64,000 nt of DNA, from the NCBI RefSeq assembly GCF_900142445.1, contig NZ_FRAV01000002.1:62001-126000 (forward strand), read 5' to 3'. A model generated the notes under the pieces. The model was not told the origin of the DNA. It saw nothing but the letters and a program-made list of their open reading frames with translations, and made no database searches. This document shows, one piece after another, positions 1-9,198 of the stretch. Position numbers and translations under genes: made by a program. Origin of the DNA: Chryseobacterium polytrichastri. Its GTDB lineage: Bacteria > Bacteroidota > Bacteroidia > Flavobacteriales > Weeksellaceae. The stretch's first letter is position 1; the number at the start of each line of letters is the position of its first letter.

Positions 1-124
1 CATTCATCGCTTTCCAACCATCGGGATAAGTGATGGAATAGTTGGAGTTCTCATACATTTGTTGTTTTTGAGCAAACGAAAGAAACCCCAACAAAAATGT
101 TGTTATGAGTATTGCTTTTTTCAT
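1..124 (-). CDS. Secreted protein, amino-terminal part only
   Basis: The gene starts at 124 and runs off the left edge, so only about 41 residues are visible. They show a signal peptide (MKKAILITTFLLGFLSFAQ) followed by a short mature part that includes YPDGWK. The YPxGW pattern is common near the start of small secreted proteins of the PsbP/DUF1795 kind, but too little is present to assign a family. It begins 3 bp downstream of the idi stop on the same strand, so it may be cotranscribed with idi. Confidence 0.6.
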   Translation of the reverse strand, partial: MKKAILITTFLLGFLSFAQKQQMYENSNYSITYPDGWKAMN

Positions 125-127
125 CTC

Positions 128-637
128 TTAAAAATGGTATTGGTATTCTTTCAGAATGATTTTGAACCACTCGGTAAAGTTTTCAGGATGGTTGGCTATT
201 TCCTTATTGAGATCTGATATAGAAATATATCTTACTTCTTCCACCTCATTTTTGTTTAGATCAAAATCGGCTTCATAATTTCCCACGAAAACATGGTCTA
301 ATTCATGTTCCCAAAGTCCGCCGCCAACATCAGCCCTATAAATAAAATTGAATTTTTCTGAAAGTTCAGTGTCTATTCCAAGTTCTTCTTTAACTCTTCT
401 TTTGGCCCCATCGAGGTAGGTTTCCCCATTTCTGGGATGTGAACAAACAGCATTGGTCCATTGGTTAGGAGAGTGGTATTTTTCTGATGCTCTTTTCTGT
501 AAAAGCATTTCCCCTTTAGTATTGAATAAAAAAACGGAAAATGCACGATGTAGCAAGCCATTAATATGAGCCTGCTGCTTTTCCATTAAGCCTAAAACTT
601 CATCCGCCGGATTAACTAAAACTACGAATTCTTCCAT
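128..637 (-). CDS. idi: Isopentenyl-diphosphate delta-isomerase, type I
   Basis: This enzyme interconverts isopentenyl and dimethylallyl diphosphate in cytosolic isoprenoid synthesis. The 169-residue protein has the usual size of bacterial type I Idi. Visible features are His24 and His30, the catalytic cysteine in NAVCSHPR (Cys65, His67), a Nudix-like stretch around residues 71-88 with EELG, and the acidic pair Glu110/Glu112 in WEHELDH, which matches the metal and catalytic glutamates of the E. coli enzyme. A Bacteroidota promoter lies directly upstream at 643-674. Confidence 0.95.
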   Translation of the reverse strand: MEEFVVLVNPADEVLGLMEKQQAHINGLLHRAFSVFLFNTKGEMLLQKRASEKYHSPNQWTNAVCSHPRNGETYLDGAKRRVKEELGIDTELSEKFNFIYRADVGGGLWEHELDHVFVGNYEADFDLNKNEVEEVRYISISDLNKEIANHPENFTEWFKIILKEYQYHF

Positions 638-642
638 TGATA

Positions 643-674
643 CAAATGTAAGTTTAATAAATGTATTTTGGAAA
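643..674 (-). promoter_or_regulatory. Promoter of idi
   Basis: On the minus strand, TTTC, 20 bp, then TACATTTG fits the Bacteroidota primary-sigma consensus (TTTG, 19-21 bp, TAnnTTTG) with one mismatch in the upstream box. The downstream box ends 6 bp before the idi start codon, so the leader would be very short. Confidence 0.6.
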
Positions 675-770
675 TTTTTGGTAAAACATCATATCACTTT
701 TTGGTGATGATATGATCATTATTTTTGATTGGCGCTCACCGATAATATAGATTTGACTAATGGTGAACAA

Positions 771-1373
771 TTATTTTTTTAAGGCTTTTCCAATCCTGAT
801 GTATAAAACTGAAATAGTGAAAAAGAATATTGTGACAAACAAAGAGTTAATCAAAACCTTTGGTAAACCTAAAGTACTAACATCTACAAATGGATAAGGA
901 TAGAACCCTGAAAAAGTTCCTCTCGCCAGTATGACAACCAGATATAGTATAGGAAATAGAGCCCATTTCGGAATCTGACTGTATTTTACACTTTTTTTAT
1001 TTTCAAATAGATACCAGAAAATAATCGTAAGTATAGGCATTACGCTGTGTAGCAATTCATCAACAACTCTTTGTAAGCCGGTGGGTTGCCAGGTTCCTCG
1101 CAGAATGACTTGATAAATGAAGCCTACAATGGTAATATAGACTGTGAGAGCCGTCAGGATACCTGGTTTTTCATCTTTACTTTTTTGTTTTTTGAAAACG
1201 ATACTAGTAAAATATAGGGTAATAATGAAATTGACAAGTATAGTGAAATACGTGAAAAACCTGAGATTAGCTTCAATTAAAGAAGTTGTTCTATTTTCTA
1301 TATGCAAATAATACTGTGCTATTAAAGCAAACCAACCAATAAGAGCAAAAATAAGAGCAATATTTTTTTTCAT
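771..1373 (-). CDS. Pr6Pr-family integral membrane protein
   Basis: A 200-residue protein with about six hydrophobic segments, starting with a membrane helix at residues 4-24. The opening pattern (IALIFALIGWFALIAQYYL, then a NLRFFTYFTILVN segment) and the conserved GTWQPTGLQRVVDELLHSVMP loop match the Pr6Pr/FAR-17a-like membrane family. The function of the bacterial members is unknown. It is a single-gene unit on the minus strand. The 280 bp upstream are very AT-rich and contain no other gene that I can see. Confidence 0.75.
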   Translation of the reverse strand: MKKNIALIFALIGWFALIAQYYLHIENRTTSLIEANLRFFTYFTILVNFIITLYFTSIVFKKQKSKDEKPGILTALTVYITIVGFIYQVILRGTWQPTGLQRVVDELLHSVMPILTIIFWYLFENKKSVKYSQIPKWALFPILYLVVILARGTFSGFYPYPFVDVSTLGLPKVLINSLFVTIFFFTISVLYIRIGKALKK

Positions 1374-1705
1374 GATTTGTAATTAGTGATATAAATATAA
1401 AATAAAAAAGTCAATTTGCAAGCTTTGTAAAATGACTGTTATGCAGTTGAGATGTTCTTATTAAGTATCTTTTAAAAATAATTTCTATTATATTTCTTGT
1501 AGCATCATCTATAAACTAATGATGTGTTTAATATGAAATTTTAACGTATTGTGAGGCAGAATACTTTGATACTCATTATAAAAATAACAATATAAATGTT
1601 TGTTTTATTTCGTTAATAACGATATAAATAGCTTAAATTTAATATAAACCAAGTTTAATGCTCCTGTTTGATGTAAAAGTCGTAACTTCGCGATTCAAAT
1701 TTTTA

Positions 1706-2110
1706 ATGATGGAATTAGACTATATTGAGCACCTAAGTCCTATACTTAAGGACGGCGTAAAGAACTATTTAATAGACATTGACGGAACAATTACGGACGA
1801 TGTACCTAATGAAGAACCTGAAAGAATGGTTACCTGTGAACCATATCCTGATGCCTTAGCGACAGTGAATAAATGGTACGACGAAGGTCACCAGATCTGC
1901 TTCTTCACTTCAAGAACAGAAAATCTAAAGCAAATTACGATTGATTGGTTGGATAAACATGGATTTAAATATCACAGTGTTTTATGTGGAAAACCAAGAG
2001 GAGGGAATTATCATTGGATAGACAATCACTTGGTAAGAGCAACAAGATACAAAGGGAAGTTTACAGATCTTGTAGAAAAACAAGTGACCATTGAAGTTTT
2101 TAAAGATTAA
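1706..2110 (+). CDS. HAD-superfamily phosphatase-like protein
   Basis: About 134 residues. The opening aspartate motif DIDGTITDD near residue 22 and the FTSRTE segment (motif II) are typical of the haloacid dehalogenase superfamily. A later KPRGGNYHWIDNH segment carries the conserved lysine and an acidic residue. Close relatives are often labelled phosphoheptose isomerase or LNS2-like in databases; I see no isomerase domain. I place the start at 1706 (or 1709) rather than at the in-frame ATG at 1658, because a TAACTTCG box resembling a -7 element at 1683-1690 lies inside the upstream part. The substrate is not predictable. Confidence 0.75.
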   Translation: MMELDYIEHLSPILKDGVKNYLIDIDGTITDDVPNEEPERMVTCEPYPDALATVNKWYDEGHQICFFTSRTENLKQITIDWLDKHGFKYHSVLCGKPRGGNYHWIDNHLVRATRYKGKFTDLVEKQVTIEVFKD

Positions 2111-2210
2111 AATTATAATTCAGGGGTTTAAAGATTAAACGATTAAAGTGGGTGATACTGCATGATTTTTTAATGTTTAAATCCTTTAATTTTTTAAATA
2201 CACACTATTT

Positions 2211-3170
2211 ATGAAAGTTTTAGCAAACGATGGGTTGGATCAATCTGGGATTGATGCATTAACTGAAAAGGGGTTTGAAGTAATCACAGCAAAAGTTCCG
2301 CAGGAGTTGTTGGTAGATTATATCAACGAGCACAAGATTCGTACTTTATTGGTGCGCAGTGCAACACAGGTAAGAAAAGATATTATTGATAATTGTCCGT
2401 CGCTTGGGATCATCGGAAGAGGTGGAGTAGGAATGGATAATATTGATGTAGATTATGCAAGAGAAAAAGGAATTCATGTAATCAATACACCTTCTGCTTC
2501 TTCAGAATCGGTTGCTGAGTTGGTTTTCGCTCATCTATTTTCAGGATCAAGATTTTTACAGGACTCTAACAGAAAGATGCCTGTAGTAGGAGATACAGAA
2601 TTTGCAGGTCTTAAGAAAGCCTATGCAGCTGGAATTGAATTAAGAGGAAAAACCATCGGAATTGTTGGGATGGGAAGAATCGGACAGGAGGTTGCAAGAA
2701 TTGCTTTAGGTCTTGGAATGAGAGTAATTGCTGCTGATAGTAATGTAGGTAAAGCAAGCATTAAAGTGAAGTTCTATAACAATCAGTTTATTAATGTAGA
2801 TATTGAAACTGAACCTTTACAGGAAGTTTTAAAACACTCAGACTTTATTACGCTTCACGTTCCGGCTCAGAAAGAAGGATACATGATTGGGAAGAATGAA
2901 TTTGAGATTATGAAAGACGGTGTTGCTATTGTGAACTGTTCAAGAGGTGGAGTTATTGATGAGTCTGCTTTAATTGAAGCTTTGGATTCAGGGAAAGTAA
3001 GGTTTGCAGGTCTTGATGTTTTCATCAACGAGCCTACTCCTTCTAAGGATATCCTTACGCATTCTAAAATCTCTTTGACGCCACATACAGGGGCATCTAC
3101 TTTAGAAGCTCAGGATAGAATTGGCCTTTCTTTGGCAGAACAAATTGCAAGTATTTTACAGATTCATTAA
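2211..3170 (+). CDS. serA: D-3-phosphoglycerate dehydrogenase, short form
   Basis: Catalyses the first step of serine synthesis, oxidising 3-phosphoglycerate to 3-phosphohydroxypyruvate with NAD. The 319-residue protein is a D-isomer-specific 2-hydroxyacid dehydrogenase: nucleotide-binding GMGRIG motif near residue 153, substrate arginine in LLVRSATQV, catalytic arginine region in NCSRGGVID, glutamate in FINEPTP and histidine in TPHTGAST. It lacks the carboxy-terminal ACT domain of the long serine-inhibited form, so feedback by serine binding to an ACT domain is not expected. No serC lies beside it. A strong terminator follows. Confidence 0.9.
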   Translation: MKVLANDGLDQSGIDALTEKGFEVITAKVPQELLVDYINEHKIRTLLVRSATQVRKDIIDNCPSLGIIGRGGVGMDNIDVDYAREKGIHVINTPSASSESVAELVFAHLFSGSRFLQDSNRKMPVVGDTEFAGLKKAYAAGIELRGKTIGIVGMGRIGQEVARIALGLGMRVIAADSNVGKASIKVKFYNNQFINVDIETEPLQEVLKHSDFITLHVPAQKEGYMIGKNEFEIMKDGVAIVNCSRGGVIDESALIEALDSGKVRFAGLDVFINEPTPSKDILTHSKISLTPHTGASTLEAQDRIGLSLAEQIASILQIH

Positions 3171-3192
3171 TATCTGGTCATCATAAAAGAAT

Positions 3193-3219
3193 AAAACACC
3201 TCCATAAGAGGTGTTTTTG
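3193..3219 (+). terminator. Terminator after serA
   Basis: A 10-bp stem AAAACACCTC / GAGGTGTTTT with a 5-base loop, followed by T residues. It can act in both directions, but no gene on the other strand ends close to it. Confidence 0.85.
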
Positions 3220-3305
3220 TTTTAAGTAAGAATGGTGATTTATTAATACATTTTTTACATTCAAAATAACTGATTGTAATTTTAATATATGAAATCTAAA
3301 TCTTC

Positions 3306-3686
3306 TTATATATTATTTTTGCTTCTCAAAAGATCTCTGATTTCCGCTAATAATTTTTGATCATCAGTTGGTCCTGCAGGAGCTGGCTCTTCTTTCTTGC
3401 TAATTTTATTAATTCCTTTTATCATCACGAATAAAACGAAAGCAATACATAAGAAATTGATTACCGCTGCTAAAAAGTTACCATACGTAACCCCATTCCA
3501 AACCAGTCCTTTAATGTTCTCTGCACCAGCAGCTTTTAGAGCCGGATTTAATAGAAGAGGTGTGATTACATCTTCTACAAATGATGAAACAATTTTACCA
3601 AATGCAGCACCAATAATTACCCCTACTGCTAAATCTACCACATTGCCTTTAACCGCAAATTCTTTAAATTCTTTAATAAATCCCAT
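3306..3686 (-). CDS. mscL: Large-conductance mechanosensitive channel
   Basis: MscL opens a wide pore in the inner membrane under high tension and protects the cell from hypo-osmotic bursting. The 126-residue protein has the family hallmarks: a short amino-terminal helix ([20 protein letters not shown]), TM1 at about residues 16-40 with [16 protein letters not shown], a periplasmic loop, TM2 at about 66-90 and a charged cytoplasmic tail. The opening [12 protein letters not shown] segment is nearly invariant in the family. A TATATTTG -7 element lies upstream at 3716-3723 on the same strand. Confidence 0.95.
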   Translation of the reverse strand: MGFIKEFKEFAVKGNVVDLAVGVIIGAAFGKIVSSFVEDVITPLLLNPALKAAGAENIKGLVWNGVTYGNFLAAVINFLCIAFVLFVMIKGINKISKKEEPAPAGPTDDQKLLAEIRDLLRSKNNI

Positions 3687-3997
3687 AATTTAATTCTTTT
3701 TAATGTTGTGTATCACAAATATAATTTAAATAAATGAATATTTGTCATTAATAATAGACACATAAATCGATATTTTGTGATTAATTAATCATAGATATAG
3801 GGTGTTGGAATAAAAATTAAAGAGGGTAAAAAGGAAGTATTGTGAATGTTGAAATAAACAGATTATAAAAAAAACTTCACTTTTTAATCTAAATATTATT
3901 TGATATTATATTATTTTTTCAGTAATTTTTAGGTTTGTTTTACCAAAAAAGATCTAAGGTTAAGACTATAGTCTAAAATTGTAACAACTAATATAAT
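3687..3997. other. Intergenic region with a 12-bp palindrome
   Basis: This divergent region between mscL and the NAD(P)HX repair gene contains the mscL -7 element (3716-3723, minus strand). A perfect 12-bp palindrome AGACTATAGTCT lies at 3963-3974, about 24 bp upstream of the downstream start codon. The palindrome could be an operator, but no regulator is known from context. I see no gene here. Confidence 0.5.
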
Positions 3998-5512
3998 ATG
4001 AAAATTTTCACAGCACAACAAATAAGAGAATGTGATCAGTACACGATAGAGCATGAACCTATTTCTTCGATTCAGTTAATGGAAAGAGCAGCAGAGGCCT
4101 TTGTATATTGGATTTCAGAAAACTGTAATAATCATAGAAATTTTGCCATTTTTTGTGGTCCTGGAAATAATGGTGGAGATGGCTTTGCAATTGCAAGAAT
4201 GCTGTGCCTGAAAGGTTTTGATGTAGATGTTTTTGTAGATTCTAAAGCTAAATTTTCTGATGATGCCAATGTAAATTTTAAAGAATTAAAAGGCATTTCT
4301 GAAGTTGTGATTAAGAGTTTTAAAGATGTTGATCAGTACCGTTTTGATAGTAGAACGATTATTATTGATGCTCTCTTCGGAACTGGTTTATCAAGAGAGT
4401 TGAAAGGCGATTATAAAGAATTAATTGATCATCTAAACACAAAAAGCAATATTAAGATTTCGGTTGATATTCCTTCCGGATTATTTACAGATTCAATTTC
4501 TGAGGAAAAAGTAAATGTTTTTAAAGCAGATTACACATTAAGTTTTCAGTTTTGGAAAAAAAGCTTCTTACATCCCGAAACAGGCATATACACCGGAAAA
4601 GTTATTGTTCTAGATATTGATCTGAGTGAAGAATATATTTCAGATACTGAAACATCAGATTTTGTTATTGATGATAAAATAGTAGAACGTATTTTTAAAC
4701 CCAGAAATGAATTTTCTCATAAAGGAACTTATGGAAAAGTTACGATAGCTGGCGGAAGTTATGGGAAAATTGGTGCTGCAGTGCTGGCTACTAAATCAGC
4801 TTTAAAAATGGGTACGGGATTAACGTTTAGTTTAGCGCCAAAATGTGGATATGAAATTCTTCAAACTTCTTGCCCCGAGGCGATGTTTATAGAAGGTGGT
4901 GAAAATCATGTTAATCAGTTTGATATTGATGAAACCTCTGTGGTTGGTATAGGTCCAGGTTTAGGACAAAATCCTGAAACAGAAAAGTCATTATTACAAT
5001 TTTTAAAAAAGTATTCAAAACCATTGATATTAGATGCAGATGCATTAAATATCATTTCTAAAGATAAAAAGGGGCTAGAACTAATTCCCAAAAGATCAAT
5101 CATAACGCCACACCCAAAAGAATTTGAAAGATTATTTGGTGTGACAAAAGATTCTTTTGATAGAGCAGAATGGGCTCGTAAAAAAGCTCATGAACTTCAA
5201 ATTTATATCATATTAAAAGATCATCATACGCAAATTATTACTCCTGACGGAAATGTCTTTTATAATATCACAGGAAATGCAGGTTTGGCAAAAGGGGGAA
5301 GTGGTGATGTATTGACAGGTATCTTATCTTCTTTATTAGCTCAAGGATATTCCGAGGAAGATGCCGCCGTTTTTGGAGTTTGGTTTCATGGAAAAGCAGC
5401 AGAATTTGCAGCGGAAAAACACTCTAAAGAAGCCATGCTTCCAACAGATGTAATCAACGAATTCGGAAATGTTTTTGAAGAACTTAATAAAAAAGCTGAA
5501 ATAAAACTTTAG
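3998..5512 (+). CDS. nnr: Bifunctional NAD(P)HX epimerase / ADP-dependent dehydratase
   Basis: Repairs damaged hydrated NAD(P)H: the amino-terminal YjeF domain epimerises R- and S-NAD(P)HX and the carboxy-terminal YjeF/ribokinase-like domain dehydrates the S form with ADP. At 504 residues it is the full fusion. The epimerase half (about 1-215) has the PGNNGGDG nucleotide motif near residue 55. The dehydratase half (about 230-495) has GGSYGKIGAAVLA, GIGPGLG, the TPHPKEFERL motif and the phosphate-binding GGSGDVLTG near residue 437. It ends in a bidirectional terminator shared with lgt. Confidence 0.93.
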   Translation: MKIFTAQQIRECDQYTIEHEPISSIQLMERAAEAFVYWISENCNNHRNFAIFCGPGNNGGDGFAIARMLCLKGFDVDVFVDSKAKFSDDANVNFKELKGISEVVIKSFKDVDQYRFDSRTIIIDALFGTGLSRELKGDYKELIDHLNTKSNIKISVDIPSGLFTDSISEEKVNVFKADYTLSFQFWKKSFLHPETGIYTGKVIVLDIDLSEEYISDTETSDFVIDDKIVERIFKPRNEFSHKGTYGKVTIAGGSYGKIGAAVLATKSALKMGTGLTFSLAPKCGYEILQTSCPEAMFIEGGENHVNQFDIDETSVVGIGPGLGQNPETEKSLLQFLKKYSKPLILDADALNIISKDKKGLELIPKRSIITPHPKEFERLFGVTKDSFDRAEWARKKAHELQIYIILKDHHTQIITPDGNVFYNITGNAGLAKGGSGDVLTGILSSLLAQGYSEEDAAVFGVWFHGKAAEFAAEKHSKEAMLPTDVINEFGNVFEELNKKAEIKL

Positions 5513-5529
5513 TAAAAAAGATTAAAATT

Positions 5530-5566
5530 AAAAGGCAAATTCACATGATGCGAATTTGCCTTTTTT
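5530..5566. terminator. Bidirectional terminator between nnr and lgt
   Basis: A 12-bp perfect stem AAAGGCAAATTC / GAATTTGCCTTT with a 9-base loop, with A and T tracts on either side. It lies between the converging nnr and lgt genes and can serve both. Confidence 0.88.
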
Positions 5567-5584
5567 AAATATTGTAAAGTAAGC

Positions 5585-6853
5585 TTATTCTGGTTTCCCG
5601 TTTTCAGCTTCTGTGATTTTGAATTTCTTAGAATAAATCATAATGACAAATCCTGCGATCATAAAAGGAATAGAAAGTACTTGTCCGGTATTTAAACCTG
5701 CAAATTGAATGAATTCGTCTCCTTGAGGCATCTTTAAAAATTCTACAAAGAATCTGATTGCCCAAAGAATGATAAAGAACAATCCGAACAACCATCCTTG
5801 CTGATATTTTTTGTTTGTTTTTTTATACAGAACCCATAATAGGACGAATAGGCAAACATAACCGAATGCTTCAAACAACTGGGTAGGATAACGTGGAACG
5901 GTTGCGCCGTACTCACTGCTTTGTTGAGGGAAAAATATAGCGAATGGTGAACTAGGATCCACTGGTTTTCCTACAATTTCAGAGTTGAAAAAGTTACCCA
6001 TTCTTACAAAGGCTCCTCCTAAAGCAACTACAATTCCTATTCTGTCATATACCCAGAACGGGTTTTTCTTGATGATTTTAAACGAATAATAAAGCGTTGT
6101 GAAGATCAAAGCAATCGTAGCTCCGTGACTTGCCAATCCTGAAAATCCGGTAAATTTAAATCCGTTTTTAGTGCTTATCGGTAAAAATACACTCCAAAAA
6201 TCTTCTTTGAATAATTCCGGTTGATAGAAAATAACGTGCCCTAATCTTGCTCCCAAAATGGTTCCTATTAAAGTCCAGGTGAAAAGAGGCTCCAAATATT
6301 TTATGTTAACATTATCAATCTTGAATATTTTAGCCATTAAAACATAGCCTAATCCAAAAGCAAAAATGAACATTAAGCTATAAAAATGCAAAGTAATTGG
6401 TCCTAACTGAATTCCTTTTGAAGGATCCCAAATCTTAAACGGAGTTTCCAATTCTACCTTATCAGTCTCAGCAATTGGCTTGCTGGATTTTACGGCATAT
6501 TTAAAGGTGTCGATATTTTCCTGAGTAACTCCTGTTGTAATTAATTTAAAGTTCTTGTCAAAAAACTGATATTGATTGTCTTTGAATCTTGCCAACGTTT
6601 GAGCGCTGAAATTATAATAGCTAGGCTCAAAGTTGGATTCGTTTAGAATTACCAAAATATTATTGTCTATTTTTTTATCGGCAAATCCGCCCAGATCAGT
6701 GGCTTCAGTAGTTGCATAAATTTTTACAGGAAGTTCCGTTGAATTTACTTTCAAAGTTCCGTCTGATAAACTTGCCTGGTAATCCTGTGCGAAAAAACAC
6801 TGGGTAATAAAGGCAAATGCGACAAGGTAAATTCTGAAAAAAATATTACTCAT
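5585..6853 (-). CDS. lgt: Prolipoprotein diacylglyceryl transferase with an extracytoplasmic amino-terminal extension
   Basis: Lgt transfers diacylglycerol from phosphatidylglycerol to the lipobox cysteine, the first step of lipoprotein maturation in the inner membrane. The catalytic core starts near residue 140: LGPITLHFYSLM, GARLGHVIFYQ, the GFSGLASHGA histidine motif, RMGNFFNSEIVG and YPTQLFEAFG, with about seven membrane segments. I choose the start at 6853 because it begins a clean signal peptide (MSNIFFRIYLVAFAFITQC, then FFAQ). An upstream in-frame ATG at 6910 would overlap yidD. The roughly 115 residues between the signal peptide and the core are extra compared with a normal Lgt of 260-300 residues. 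Lgt matters here because the window encodes many lipoproteins. Confidence 0.9.
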   Translation of the reverse strand: MSNIFFRIYLVAFAFITQCFFAQDYQASLSDGTLKVNSTELPVKIYATTEATDLGGFADKKIDNNILVILNESNFEPSYYNFSAQTLARFKDNQYQFFDKNFKLITTGVTQENIDTFKYAVKSSKPIAETDKVELETPFKIWDPSKGIQLGPITLHFYSLMFIFAFGLGYVLMAKIFKIDNVNIKYLEPLFTWTLIGTILGARLGHVIFYQPELFKEDFWSVFLPISTKNGFKFTGFSGLASHGATIALIFTTLYYSFKIIKKNPFWVYDRIGIVVALGGAFVRMGNFFNSEIVGKPVDPSSPFAIFFPQQSSEYGATVPRYPTQLFEAFGYVCLFVLLWVLYKKTNKKYQQGWLFGLFFIILWAIRFFVEFLKMPQGDEFIQFAGLNTGQVLSIPFMIAGFVIMIYSKKFKITEAENGKPE

Positions 6854-6884
6854 TTCTATTTTTTTAGTAGTTTGTATATTGATT

Positions 6885-7127
6885 TTACTTTTTTGGAGGA
6901 ACAGGATCATAGCCGCTTCCTCCCCAAGGATGACATTTTGAAATTCTTTTCACTCCGAGCCAAAATCCTTTAAAAATACCGTGAACTTGCAAAGACTCTA
7001 CCATATAATGGGAACAAGTAGGTTCGTAACGACAATTTTTGGGAAGTAAAGGCGAGATAAACCATTGGTAAAATTTTATTAAAACTACCAAAGGAAAAGT
7101 GATTATTTTATTGAATCTAAGTTTCAA
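6885..7127 (-). CDS. yidD: Membrane protein insertion efficiency factor YidD
   Basis: YidD is a small membrane-associated protein that aids YidC-dependent insertion of inner-membrane proteins. The 80-residue protein has the family signature: an amino-terminal amphipathic/hydrophobic part (residues 8-28), [11 protein letters not shown], a central [15 protein letters not shown] segment and GGSGYDPVP at the end. It lies 31 bp upstream of the chosen lgt start on the same strand, so the two probably form an operon for membrane protein biogenesis. Confidence 0.93.
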   Translation of the reverse strand: MKLRFNKIITFPLVVLIKFYQWFISPLLPKNCRYEPTCSHYMVESLQVHGIFKGFWLGVKRISKCHPWGGSGYDPVPPKK

Positions 7128-7322
7128 AACAATGCAAAAGTAGGGTAAAAAAATTAAAATAGTTTAAATTTGTTATAAGTTTCAGAGCGTAAATAGATGT
7201 TTCGTCGGATAAATTTCGGCGTTCATCGATTTTGTATATTTACAGATTCAAAATCGTAATTTTTATACAGACTTTGTCATCTTTAACATTGAAAAAAATC
7301 ACTTTAAATCAAATCTAGCATC

Positions 7323-8600
7323 TTGAATCAAAATATTCCATTAGCTGAAAAATTAAGACCGAAAACCTTAGATGAAGTTCTTGGGCAGGAGCACCTTACC
7401 GGAGAAAAAGGAACAATAAGGAAAATGCTGGAGAATGATGCTTTAAATTCTCTTATTTTTTGGGGACCTCCGGGAACAGGGAAAACAACTTTAGCGGAAA
7501 TTATTTCTGAGAAATCAGGAAGGAATTTCTATAAACTATCCGCAGTTTCTTCTGGAGTAAAAGATGTGCGTGATATCATTGATGAAGCTAAAAGTCAAAA
7601 TCTGTTTTCAGGGAAATCTCCTATTTTATTTATTGATGAGATCCACCGTTTTAATAAATCTCAGCAGGATTCTCTTCTTCATGCAGTTGAAAAAGGCTGG
7701 ATCGTATTAATTGGTGCTACTACAGAAAATCCAAGCTTCGAAGTGGTTTCGGCATTGCTCTCAAGAAGTCAGGTGTATGTTCTGAAGGCATTGAGTTATG
7801 AAAAATTGGAAGAGCTTGTTGATATTTCTTCTGAAAGATTTAACAAAGATGAAAATACAGATTTTACGATCTTAGAAAAAGAAGCTTTAATTCAATATTC
7901 TGGAGGTGATGCAAGGAAATTGATCAATTCTGTGGAATTGGTTCTTAATCAGTATAAAAATTCTGACACCAAAGAAATCATTAATTCAGATGTTCTTGAA
8001 GTTTTGCAGGAAACAATGGCGCTGTATGATAAAAATGGAGAGCAGCATTATGATATTATTTCGGCGTTCATTAAATCGATGCGCGGGAGTGATCCCAATG
8101 GAGCTGTTTATTGGTTAGCAAGAATGATTTCGGGAGGAGAAGATATTAAATTCATTGCGAGAAGGATGCTTATTTTAGCTGCTGAAGATATTGGCTTGGC
8201 CAACCCGACTGCTCTGATGATTGCTAATAATTGTTTTCAAGCAGTGAATGTCATTGGAAATCCAGAAGCGAGAATCATATTAAGTGAAACAGCTATTTAT
8301 CTCGCAGTATCTCCAAAAAGTAATTCTGCTTATATGGCAATTAATGAAGCGCTGGCTCTCGTAAAGCAAACGGGAAATCTGCCTGTTCCTTTACATCTTA
8401 GAAATGCGCCCACAAAACTGATGAAAGAGATGGATTATGGAAAAGAATATAAATATGCCCATTCTTACGAAGGAAATTTTGTAGATCAGGATTTTCTCCC
8501 ACAAGAAATTAAGAATACTAAATTATACGAGCCAGGAAATAATGCCACCGAAAAGAAAATTTATGACGAGCTTAAGAAAAAATGGAGCACTAAATACTAA
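7323..8600 (+). CDS. rarA: Replication-associated recombination protein RarA
   Basis: RarA (MgsA) is an AAA+ ATPase of the clamp-loader family that acts at stalled replication forks. The 425-residue protein shows a Walker A motif GPPGTGKTT at residues 48-56, Walker B ILFIDEIHR at about 101-109, sensor-1 GATTENPSFEV, the SRSQVY arginine-finger region and the carboxy-terminal MgsA tetramerisation domain (RGSDPNGAVYWLARMI, AAEDIGLANP). A hairpin terminator shared with the converging gene follows. Confidence 0.93.
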   Translation: MNQNIPLAEKLRPKTLDEVLGQEHLTGEKGTIRKMLENDALNSLIFWGPPGTGKTTLAEIISEKSGRNFYKLSAVSSGVKDVRDIIDEAKSQNLFSGKSPILFIDEIHRFNKSQQDSLLHAVEKGWIVLIGATTENPSFEVVSALLSRSQVYVLKALSYEKLEELVDISSERFNKDENTDFTILEKEALIQYSGGDARKLINSVELVLNQYKNSDTKEIINSDVLEVLQETMALYDKNGEQHYDIISAFIKSMRGSDPNGAVYWLARMISGGEDIKFIARRMLILAAEDIGLANPTALMIANNCFQAVNVIGNPEARIILSETAIYLAVSPKSNSAYMAINEALALVKQTGNLPVPLHLRNAPTKLMKEMDYGKEYKYAHSYEGNFVDQDFLPQEIKNTKLYEPGNNATEKKIYDELKKKWSTKY

Positions 8601-8605
8601 AAGCA

Positions 8606-8636
8606 AAAAAGGATACTCACTGAGTATCCTTTATAT
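8606..8636. terminator. Bidirectional terminator between rarA and the next gene
   Basis: An 11-bp stem AAAGGATACTC / GAGTATCCTTT with a 3-base loop and A/T-rich flanks, between two converging genes. Confidence 0.85.
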
Positions 8637-8653
8637 ATTATAATTGAGAAGAA

Positions 8654-9091
8654 TTATTTTACTTTACTTGTATAGGTTACAACTTTTCTTCCATTATTTT
8701 CCTGTACTTCTACATTGTTTAAAATCTCTGCATAAATCTTTGTTTCAGGATTTTTGAATTCGTACCCATCAATGAAAACAGGAGCATCTTTATCAACACC
8801 GTACATTTGATTAATTTGAGCAACTGTAAGTCTGTCTTGTCCTTCGTATCCTTTTTTGAACTTATATTCTGTAAGTCCGTTATCTGCTAAATAAGCATAT
8901 TTTTTAAGATTTTGAGGCAGGGTAGCTTTCGTTTTAAGAACACCCTTACCTTGAAGTATGTCACCTTTAGTAGTGAACATATCTACGGTACCAACAACAT
9001 CATTGGCAACGGCAAATTGTGTAGATGTATTTTTTTGAGCAAATAAACTTGCTGAAGCAAATAGTAATAAAGAGTAGAATAATTTTTTCAT
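8654..9091 (-). CDS. Secreted protein of unknown function
   Basis: A 145-residue protein with a clear signal peptide (MKKLFYSLLLFASASLFAQ). The mature part is small and mostly beta in character, with DGLTEYKFKKG, VTVAQ-like and VFIDGYEFKNPETKIYAE stretches. I do not recognise a family. It is a single-gene unit that converges on rarA. The short upstream gap holds no other gene. Confidence 0.7.
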   Translation of the reverse strand: MKKLFYSLLLFASASLFAQKNTSTQFAVANDVVGTVDMFTTKGDILQGKGVLKTKATLPQNLKKYAYLADNGLTEYKFKKGYEGQDRLTVAQINQMYGVDKDAPVFIDGYEFKNPETKIYAEILNNVEVQENNGRKVVTYTSKVK

Positions 9092-9198
9092 AGTCTATGG
9101 AATCTATAACTGTTAAAAACTTGATAAATATAGTTATTTTTTATAGAATGTGAATGGAATTTTAATTTAAATTAAAATTTAACGATAAATAATATGTT

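Noticed and set aside
3397..3693. 98-codon open frame on the plus strand
   Set aside because: It lies entirely opposite mscL, whose sequence is clearly conserved; the frame is a shadow.
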